From Candidatus Altarchaeales archaeon (lineage in GTDB: Archaea > Altiarchaeota > Altiarchaeia > IMC4 > SCGC-AAA252-I15): a DNA stretch of 10,225 nt. This document shows, in pieces, positions 4,567 to 10,225 of this stretch. Each line of letters starts with the position of its first letter. Positions within the stretch are counted from its first letter, which is position 1. The translations under genes were made by a program, and so were the position numbers. The stretch covers positions 1-10,225 of the forward strand of contig WJJK01000215.1 of assembly GCA_014729705.1 (NCBI GenBank), in the 5' to 3' direction. Below the pieces are notes generated by a model. The model had not been told where the DNA came from. It was given only the letters and a program-made list of their open reading frames with translations, and made no database searches.

Positions 4567-7348
4567 GGGCTGACTTGATTTTGTTTTCCGGGTCGTAGTC
4601 TGCGTCTTTGTGGACGTTGACTTCGCAGTTGAATTGTTGGCTTAGGAATCTGATGGCGGATTTCAGGGCACCCGCCTCCCGTGTTCTTTGGAGCAGTGTT
4701 TCAGGTAGCATGTCTCTTCTCTGTTGCATGAGTTTAGCCACTTGTTTGCCGTGGCTTCTGAGTTCAGGGTCGGCCATAACGTCCTTGATTTTCTTGCCCT
4801 CAAGTATTGCGTCGTAGACCTTGTATTTCCATTCTTCGGCTGCGTATAGGTGGATTTTCTCAGGCTTCTTCCCGGTGGCCTGCAGTATGTTTTGTATGTC
4901 GTCGGCTACGGAGGCTATCAGGTTTTCACCGGTCTCAAGATCCCCTCTCCGAAGTGTTTCGTCGGGGCAGGGGTATCGGGCTTCGGAGACGTATCCCTCC
5001 CCCCCTATTTCCCTCCAAAGTTGCTCGCAGATGTGGGGGGTAAAGGGAGCTAATAATCTAACCCATATGTTGTATACGTCTTTGAGGGTTTTCTTGTTGG
5101 GTCTCCCTTTTCGCCTAACATACCAGTTGTAGTCTTTAAGCAGGCTGTAGAAGGCGGTCTGAAGGGCTTTCCGGGTCTGGAATTCCTCGAGTGCGGCTGC
5201 AGTCTCCCCTGCAACAGCGTGTACCCTGGATTTAAGCCATAAGTCAACGTCGTCTTCACCCGTCTCCTCGTGTTGGTTGATGTTGGAGATGATTTCCCAA
5301 AGGTGTTGGAGTTTGTTGGCTGTGGATTTCACTTGCTGCCTTCTCCAATCAAAATCCTGCCAGGGCTCGGCGTTACCCATCAGAAACAATCGGATCACGT
5401 CTGCTCCGAACTCCCCTACCGCCTCCTTCACCAAAACAACGTTTCCTTTGCTTGAACTCATCTTGCTGCCTTCGAGAAGACCCATCCCGAAGGTGGCTAT
5501 GCCTTGCGGCCATTTGTCGCCGTTGAATAAGGCACAGTGGTGGTATAACATGAAGGTGAGGTGGTTTTGGATTAATTCAAGCGCCGAACAACGCCAATTC
5601 TGGGGGTACCAGTAGTCGAAGCTTTTTTTGATTTCACCTATTTTTTCTATGGGGATGTCTGTTTCATCTGCAACTTTTTCTTTGTCCACTGTTCCCCGGA
5701 ATATGCAGTCGAAGAAGGCGGGCGTGAGTTTCTCTGCTTCAATGTCTTTAATCAGGTGGCTTATGGTGTAGTATGCCATGTATATGGTTGAATCCGATAG
5801 GGGTTCTATTACGAAGCGGTCGTCGAAGGGTAGTTTAGTCCCTAACCCGAAGTTCCGGATGCACGGCCATTGATGCAGCCAGTCGACTGTGTTCATGTAG
5901 TCGGATTTAGTGCGCGCGGGTATGGTGTTGAGGTTGTGTATCGCGCCTCTCACCTGCTCCTTCCAGTCCTCGTTGCCGTAGTCTATGAACCAGCTTTCGG
6001 CTTTAGCGACCACTACTTGTCCTCCGCAGCGGCACACCGTTTTTTCGCTGAACTCCAGCATCAAGTCCGCGTCTCCCTCGTCAAGCAGCTTCCGCCTGAT
6101 TTTTTCTTTGGCGCGGGCTACCGCCATATTCTTGTAGGCTCCGCAGTATTCAGTCATAAAACCTGAGTGAAACCCTTCTTTATAGATTTCCTTGGTAGCC
6201 CGTTCAAGTTTTTCAATGTCTAACTGGTTTTTTATGCCGTATTTCTCTACCGCATCTTTGGCGGGGTACTCCCCCCATCCTTCAATCTTTATGATGGGGA
6301 TGATTTCTATGTCCCTGATTTCCTCGAAATCAAGCCCGTATCTCCCCGCCTCGTCTTTGTTTTGCTTAAGATCCATTAAGGCGGTGTAGTCGTAGGGTGC
6401 GTCTGAGGGCACGGAGGTAACAAGTCCCGTGCCTATCTCCGGGTCCGGGAAGCTTGAGGGCAGTATGATTATCTCCCGGTTGATCCCCGGAGCCAGACAG
6501 TATTCTCCGAGGAGGGAGGCACCTCCCACCTTTTTTTTGATCTCTATTTTCTTCTCCTGCAGCCTGAGTTTTTCCGCGCAGGGACCGGATATTATCCACG
6601 TCTCCCCCTCTACTTCGGCTTCCACGTAGTCGACGTCGGGGTTCACCCACATATTGGTTTGGCCGTATATTGTTTCTGGGCGTAGGGTGGCTGCGACTAG
6701 GCGTCGTCCGTCTTTTAATTGGAATTTCAGCAACACATACTCCTGTGTGTCCGCGTCTTCTCCCTCCAGCAGGTCGTGGGTGGTTACGGGGTTCTTCTCC
6801 TGCACGCAGTATTTCACGGGGTGCAGCCCCTTTTTAATTAATCCTCTCTCCTTGAGGCTCTGGTATTGCCAGGTTATGAACTGGTTGTAGTGTCTGTCGT
6901 TTGTGGTGAACTGCCTGCGCCAGTCGATGCTGATGCCAAGCCTCTTCATGGAGTTTAGGTAGTGGTTTCTTATGAAGTAGCGGGCGAAATCCATTGGCTC
7001 CTTGATTTCAGCCATCTCCTCCTCGGTCATGGAGTATACGTCTTTCAGGATTCTTATTTGTTTTTCCTCCCCTGCCTTCATCCGTTTTAGGGCGCCGATT
7101 ATGGGAGTTCCTGTCACATGCCAGGCCATGGGGAACAATACATTGTATCCCTGCATTCTTTTGAAGCGGCAGATGACGTCGGGTACGGTGTAGGTGCGGG
7201 CGTGCCCGATATGCATCCCCCCCGAGGGGTAGGGGTAGGCTACCGTCAAATAAAAGGATTCCTCAGGATTCGGGTTGGATTCGTAAACCCCGTCTTCCTC
7301 CCATTTCCTCTGCCACCTATCCTCAATATCGCGGAAATCAAAACCCAT
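4535..7348 (-). CDS. leuS: Leucyl-tRNA synthetase, archaeal type
   Basis: This cytoplasmic class Ia synthetase charges tRNA-Leu. The 937-residue length fits the archaeal/eukaryotic LeuRS type. Motifs in order are HIGH (HIGH, 46-49, in YPYPSGGMHIGHART), the CP1 editing domain with the threonine-rich TLRPET (221-226) and the conserved aspartate region SVPSDAPYD (about 312-320), then the KMSKS loop as KMSSSK (629-634). The helical anticodon domain follows, and the protein ends MKPGIYIE. In the Pyrococcus horikoshii LeuRS-tRNA structure the extreme C-terminus contacts the long variable arm of tRNA-Leu, so this tail is expected to matter. The ATG at 7348 matches the family start (FRDIEDRWQRKWEE); no Shine-Dalgarno is seen. 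The gene is divergent from sua5 and is followed by the toxin-antitoxin cassette flanked by copies of its own 3' end. Confidence 0.98.
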   Translation of the reverse strand: MGFDFRDIEDRWQRKWEEDGVYESNPNPEESFYLTVAYPYPSGGMHIGHARTYTVPDVICRFKRMQGYNVLFPMAWHVTGTPIIGALKRMKAGEEKQIRILKDVYSMTEEEMAEIKEPMDFARYFIRNHYLNSMKRLGISIDWRRQFTTNDRHYNQFITWQYQSLKERGLIKKGLHPVKYCVQEKNPVTTHDLLEGEDADTQEYVLLKFQLKDGRRLVAATLRPETIYGQTNMWVNPDVDYVEAEVEGETWIISGPCAEKLRLQEKKIEIKKKVGGASLLGEYCLAPGINREIIILPSSFPDPEIGTGLVTSVPSDAPYDYTALMDLKQNKDEAGRYGLDFEEIRDIEIIPIIKIEGWGEYPAKDAVEKYGIKNQLDIEKLERATKEIYKEGFHSGFMTEYCGAYKNMAVARAKEKIRRKLLDEGDADLMLEFSEKTVCRCGGQVVVAKAESWFIDYGNEDWKEQVRGAIHNLNTIPARTKSDYMNTVDWLHQWPCIRNFGLGTKLPFDDRFVIEPLSDSTIYMAYYTISHLIKDIEAEKLTPAFFDCIFRGTVDKEKVADETDIPIEKIGEIKKSFDYWYPQNWRCSALELIQNHLTFMLYHHCALFNGDKWPQGIATFGMGLLEGSKMSSSKGNVVLVKEAVGEFGADVIRLFLMGNAEPWQDFDWRRQQVKSTANKLQHLWEIISNINQHEETGEDDVDLWLKSRVHAVAGETAAALEEFQTRKALQTAFYSLLKDYNWYVRRKGRPNKKTLKDVYNIWVRLLAPFTPHICEQLWREIGGEGYVSEARYPCPDETLRRGDLETGENLIASVADDIQNILQATGKKPEKIHLYAAEEWKYKVYDAILEGKKIKDVMADPELRSHGKQVAKLMQQRRDMLPETLLQRTREAGALKSAIRFLSQQFNCEVNVHKDADYDPENKIKSAQPMKPGIYIE

Positions 7349-7366
7349 GGCCTGAAGATATATGAC

Positions 7367-7382
7367 TTAAAAAAATAAATGC
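7367..7382. promoter_or_regulatory. Candidate TATA region between leuS and sua5
   Basis: The 83-bp divergent gap contains TTAAAAAAATAAATG. On the minus strand this reads CATTTATTTTTTTAA, placed for a nearly leaderless leuS message. On the plus strand it could serve sua5 with a leader of about 30 nt. A further A+T-rich TTTTATTTATT lies at 7412-7422, too close to the sua5 ATG for a normal TATA position. Confidence 0.3.
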
Positions 7383-7431
7383 GTGTAATCTTTTGGATTT
7401 ATTGTTTGGTTTGTTTTATTTATTCGGTTAA

Positions 7432-8427
7432 ATGATTTCCAAGACTAATGTTATAAGGGTTGATGCAGGCGACATTGAATCTGTTAAACTCAAGCCGGCG
7501 GCTGAGGCTTTGAGGTGCGGTGGTTTGGTGGCTTTTCCCACTGAAACGGTTTATGGTTTGGGGGCGAACGCCCTAGACCCCCATGCGGTTAAACGTATTT
7601 TCGAGGTGAAGGGCCGGATGAGCGACAACCCCTTGATAGCGCACATCGCAGATAAGGAGGGTGCAAGTGATTTAGTGGAGGCTGTTTCTGATAAGGCGTC
7701 TGAGTTGATGGATGTTTTCTGGCCTGGACCCCTCACCCTGGTTTTACGTAAATCCCCTTCCGTCCCCGGTGTTTTGACTGGGGGTTTGGATTCGGTGGCT
7801 GTGCGTATGCCCTCCAACCTAATCGCGCTTTCCTTGATACGGCTGGCGGGTGTGCCGGTGGCGGCTCCCTCTGCGAATCTATCCAGCAAACCCAGCCCCA
7901 CATGCGCCGCCCACGTGCTTGAGGATTTATCAGGTGGAATCGATTATCTCGTGGATGGGGGTCCCACAAGCATCGGTGTTGAGTCTACTGTGCTTGATTT
8001 AACGGCGGATCCCCCGGCCTTGCTGCGCCCAGGCGGCGTTACAGCCGAGGAAATTAGGGGGGTGGTGGGTGAAGTGGAGGTGAACCCTAAAGCGTCTTCC
8101 GTGAAGTCTCCGGGATTGAAGTACCGACACTACTCCCCCCAAGCCCGGGTGGTGCTCGCCGACCCCCAAAACATTCAAGGGGAGGCCGACAAGTACATGG
8201 CTAAATCCCTGAGGGTGGGGGTTATGACAACAACTGACAGGGATATTGAAGCCCACGTAATCCATCGCGTAGGAGGCAACTTGGATGAAGTAGCCCGAAA
8301 CCTTTATGCCACGCTTAGGAGATTCGACGAAGACGGAGTCAACGTGATAATCGCAGAAAAAGTCGGCGAAAAAGGTTTGGGACATGCGATCATGAATCGA
8401 CTGAAAAAAGCAAGCCAACAAAAATAA
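7432..8427 (+). CDS. sua5: Threonylcarbamoyl-AMP synthase (Sua5/YrdC family, two-domain)
   Basis: The enzyme makes L-threonylcarbamoyl-AMP from threonine, bicarbonate and ATP. This is the first step of t6A37 formation on ANN-decoding tRNAs, before transfer by the Kae1/KEOPS complex. The 331-residue product has the full YrdC domain: FPTETVYGLGANA (35-47), KGRMSDNPL (60-68), APSANLSSKPSPT (145-157) and ESTVLDL (184-190). The conserved linker SPGLKYRHYSPQA (226-238) leads into the C-terminal Sua5 domain (about 239-331), so this is the longer Sua5 form rather than single-domain YrdC. The start at 7432 gives the normal N-terminus; no Shine-Dalgarno is visible. It stands alone, divergent from leuS, with no other t6A gene in the window. 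Confidence 0.97.
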   Translation: MISKTNVIRVDAGDIESVKLKPAAEALRCGGLVAFPTETVYGLGANALDPHAVKRIFEVKGRMSDNPLIAHIADKEGASDLVEAVSDKASELMDVFWPGPLTLVLRKSPSVPGVLTGGLDSVAVRMPSNLIALSLIRLAGVPVAAPSANLSSKPSPTCAAHVLEDLSGGIDYLVDGGPTSIGVESTVLDLTADPPALLRPGGVTAEEIRGVVGEVEVNPKASSVKSPGLKYRHYSPQARVVLADPQNIQGEADKYMAKSLRVGVMTTTDRDIEAHVIHRVGGNLDEVARNLYATLRRFDEDGVNVIIAEKVGEKGLGHAIMNRLKKASQQK

Positions 8428-8562
8428 ACTGGATTAAGTAGTCCAAGAAACTAGCACACAAAAAAAATTCTGGGCTCCTTCTCTTGGAAAAACCAGCAAA
8501 CCCTCCTAACCTAGTCACAGAAAAGCCAAACAATATTGCAAATAAATTCGGGTTTATTAGAT

Positions 8563-8784
8563 TTAAGAACCGTCAATTGAATCCCACATAACTGGTGGGA
8601 GTAAGCCTTTGCAATAAAGTGCCCCCATGTCTCCGCTATCCAGGGCGTTTATCCCTATCCTAATTTTAACTGCATCTTTCGCTGCTTCGGAGGCGGATCG
8701 GTTTTTTATTGGATTCATCCATACCACAATCCCCAGCATCCAACATATGGGCCTTATACTCTGTGCAAAAACAACTATATAGAG
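8563..8784 (-). pseudogene. Possible decayed coding remnant, unidentified
   Basis: A minus-strand frame is open between the TAA at 8785-8787 and the TAA at 8563-8565 (73 codons). It contains in-frame ATG codons but none with a ribosome site. Its second half reads like protein (SASEAAKDAVKIRIGINALD, ending in LLPPVMWDSIDGS). The overlapping frame upstream has AHMLDAGDCGMDES, so the two may be parts of one frameshifted gene. The context would suit the C-terminal relic of an insertion-sequence protein, but I cannot match it to a transposase family. It may be chance. Confidence 0.25.
8582..8600. repeat. 6-bp inverted repeat
   Basis: TCCCAC (8582-8587) and GTGGGA (8595-8600) form a perfect 6-bp stem with a 7-nt loop. 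It lies at the 3' end of the putative minus-strand remnant. It could be a subterminal hairpin of a lost element or a simple 3' structure. Confidence 0.3.
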
Positions 8785-8910
8785 TTATGCGGCGTTATGA
8801 ATTAATTTGTGAATTAATGATTCCAGGAATACCAAATTCAACGAACGTAGTGGCCTGATTGCAACAAACAAGGTTTATCTATACTTTTTTTTGTGATTTT
8901 ATTTATTCCT

Positions 8911-10059
8911 TTATTTTTGTTGGTGTTTTTTCATTCGTGTTAGAGCTTCGTTTATGGTGTCTTTGGATACGCTGTAGGAGCATCTTATGTGTCCTTCTCC
9001 GGCGGGTCCGAAGGTTTGGCCTGGTACTACCGCTACTTTCGCTTTTTTGAGGAGTTCCTCTGCATATTTTTCGCTGGTTTTGCCTGTTTCCTTGATGCTG
9101 GGGAAGGTGTAGAAGGCTCCTTTAGGTGTTATACACTCGATTCCCGGCAACTCATTCAGTCCTTTCACCAGCAGCCTGCGCCGGGCGTCATATTCCCGGA
9201 CCATCTCTTTCACATGCTTCTTAGCCTTAAATGATTCCAGCGCCGCATACTGGCTGATTGTGGGCGCACACAACATGGTGTATTGGTGGATCTTCATCAT
9301 CGCCTCAACAACCTCATTCGGACCCGCAGCGTAACCCAGCCGCCAGCCGGTGAACGCAAACCCCTTACTGAACCCGTTGATTGTAATCGTCCTCTCCCGC
9401 ATCCCAGGCAAAGAAGCAAGGCTCACGTGCCTGCGCCCGTCATACATTAAATCCTCATACAACTCATCTGAGACCACCCACAAATCATGGTCAACTGCGA
9501 CCTGCGCGATCTCCCGCAAAGCCTCAGGCTTAATCACGCTACCCGTAGGGTTATTGGGGGAGGCAACAATCAAAGCCCGAGTCTTGCCCGAAATCTTTTC
9601 CTCAACATCCTCTGCCGTCAACTCAAACTCATTTTCCTCCCTCACAGGCACCCCCACCGGCTTTCCATAGGAAAACCAGACACACGGTTTATAGCTCACA
9701 TAAGACGGCTCAGGCACCAACACCTCATCCCCTGGATTCAAAAGCGCCCGGAAAACCAAATCCAAAGCCTCACTCGTACCTGAAGTCACGAGAACCTCGT
9801 CCTCCGGGTCAACCCTAACCTTATTTTCTCTGAGAAGTTTTTCTGCGATCCTCTCACGCAACTCAATCAAACCCCAGTTACTGGTATAAGAAGTATAATC
9901 CGATTCAATCGCCGACACCGCCCCCCACTTCAAGGGATCAGGGGTCGGGAAATCAGGCTCACCCACCCCCAAACTAACGATGCCCTTACTCTGCGATACT
10001 AACTCAAAAAACCGCCGGATACCGGAATAAGGAATCTCACTAACCCTTCTTGACACCAT
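8911..10059 (-). CDS. PLP-dependent aminotransferase, class I/II (aspartate aminotransferase-like)
   Basis: This fold-type I enzyme moves an amino group between an amino acid and a 2-oxo acid using pyridoxal phosphate. The 382-residue length is standard. Visible motifs are GEPDFPTP (33-40), TSGTSEALD (92-100), SPNNPTG (167-173), SDELYED (197-203, with cofactor-binding D198 and Y201), NGFSKGFAFTGWRLGY (228-243, with Schiff-base K232 and phosphate-binding R240), and the carboxylate-binding arginine in HIRCSYS (R359). These place it in subfamily I-gamma, common in archaea as aspartate, alanine or aromatic aminotransferases; substrate cannot be told from sequence. The ATG at 10059 is 12 bp after the stop of an upstream Lrp/AsnC-like gene, so the two are probably cotranscribed. 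No clear Shine-Dalgarno is seen. Confidence 0.95.
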   Translation of the reverse strand: MVSRRVSEIPYSGIRRFFELVSQSKGIVSLGVGEPDFPTPDPLKWGAVSAIESDYTSYTSNWGLIELRERIAEKLLRENKVRVDPEDEVLVTSGTSEALDLVFRALLNPGDEVLVPEPSYVSYKPCVWFSYGKPVGVPVREENEFELTAEDVEEKISGKTRALIVASPNNPTGSVIKPEALREIAQVAVDHDLWVVSDELYEDLMYDGRRHVSLASLPGMRERTITINGFSKGFAFTGWRLGYAAGPNEVVEAMMKIHQYTMLCAPTISQYAALESFKAKKHVKEMVREYDARRRLLVKGLNELPGIECITPKGAFYTFPSIKETGKTSEKYAEELLKKAKVAVVPGQTFGPAGEGHIRCSYSVSKDTINEALTRMKKHQQK

Positions 10060-10071
10060 CTTCTATTTATT

Positions 10072-10225
10072 CTATGGAGACAACGGAAGCCTCTTGTTTT
10101 TCTCGTCAAAAAACCCGACACCCTCACGCTTAAACTCCCGGAGAAGAATATGGGTGTACGTGCCGATAATCTCTTTTTTCGGCGCCAACGTTTCAGTCAC
10201 AAAATCACTTATCTCATCCAGAGAA
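10072..10225 (-). CDS. C-terminal end of a probable Lrp/AsnC-family regulator (5' part outside window)
   Basis: Fifty codons and a TAG are visible. The tail reads SLDEISDFVTETLAP, then GTYTHILLREFKREG. It resembles the end of the RAM ligand-binding domain of archaeal Lrp/AsnC regulators, where a predicted helix, a short GV-type turn and the beta strand T-x-T-x-IVLREFK close the protein. The DNA-binding half lies beyond the edge, so the family call rests on this short tail. Its position 12 bp upstream of an aminotransferase on the same strand fits a local regulator of amino-acid metabolism, a common archaeal pairing. Another small alpha/beta protein remains possible. Confidence 0.5.
   Translation of the reverse strand, partial: SLDEISDFVTETLAPKKEIIGTYTHILLREFKREGVGFFDEKNKRLPLSP

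Larger units (their letters stand above)
8428..8910. other. 483-bp stretch without a convincing gene
   Basis: No RNA gene or complete family gene is recognised between the sua5 stop and the aminotransferase stop, although both genes point into this space. It contains a minus-strand open stretch that looks like a coding remnant (8563-8784), a small hairpin (8582-8600), paired direct repeats (8784-8818) and a TATA-like CTATATAG (8776-8783). Such a long gap between convergent genes is out of keeping with the compact spacing elsewhere in the window. Confidence 0.6.

Noticed and set aside
4608..7193. Many plus- and minus-strand open frames of 60-112 codons within leuS.
   Set aside because: They are alternative-frame readings of leuS with low-complexity, arginine/serine-rich products and no recognisable domains.
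7551..8421. Minus-strand open frames of 78-140 codons opposite sua5.
   Set aside because: The Sua5 reading on the plus strand has every family motif; these frames have none.
8859..9234. Plus-strand hydrophobic ORFs overlapping the aminotransferase 3' end, behind a TATA-like GGTTTATCTATAC.
   Set aside because: They are antisense to conserved aminotransferase codons, and their hydrophobicity comes from the T-rich complement.
1..10225. A CRISPR array, rRNA gene or replication origin.
   Set aside because: No regularly spaced repeats, rRNA-like segments, or origin-binding-box clusters were seen by eye. The only notable direct repeats are the leuS-end pair and the short pairs near 8800.

Overview
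The window comes from an archaeon, probably an uncultivated lineage that I cannot place further. Both large aminoacyl-tRNA synthetases are of archaeal type. Start codons often lack a Shine-Dalgarno sequence and sit close behind TATA/BRE-like boxes. T-runs without strong hairpins follow several genes. The tRNA gene does not encode CCA. A 300-nt sample of leuS hand-counts at about 54% G+C.

Layout. Positions 1-2150 (minus) hold valS, cut off at the window edge before its C-terminus. Divergent from it at 2249 is a small membrane-anchored protein with paired cysteines, possibly followed by a 33-codon ORF and a poly-T terminator. A tRNA-Ser(GGA) gene lies on the minus strand at 2896-2981. A strong archaeal promoter then drives a membrane-anchored, 12-cysteine protein with two thioredoxin-like domains (3081-3830). 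Next, on the minus strand, are a HepT/MntA (HEPN-nucleotidyltransferase) toxin-antitoxin pair (3858-4486) and leuS (4535-7348). Divergent from leuS is sua5 (7432-8427), for tRNA t6A synthesis. A gene-poor stretch of about 480 bp follows. The window ends with a fold-type I aminotransferase (8911-10059, minus) and, upstream of it, the tail of an Lrp/AsnC-like regulator (10072 to the edge).

Most of the window is translation housekeeping: ValRS, LeuRS, tRNA-Ser and Sua5. The part that stands out is the MntA-HepT cassette. It lies exactly behind leuS and is flanked by a 34-bp imperfect direct repeat (32/34, copies offset by exactly 700 bp). That repeat is the last nine leuS codons plus the stop and a few flanking bases. 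The cassette is A+T-rich (about 38-39% G+C by hand count), has its own TATA box, and looks like an insertion that duplicated or rebuilt the leuS 3' end. The toxin gene is split by a one-base frameshift at an A8 run, upstream of its catalytic HEPN motif.

The two cysteine-rich membrane proteins on either side of the tRNA gene start alike (Met-Met-Asp, a short polar stretch, then a membrane segment). They may act together in disulfide or metal chemistry outside the membrane; that is inference.
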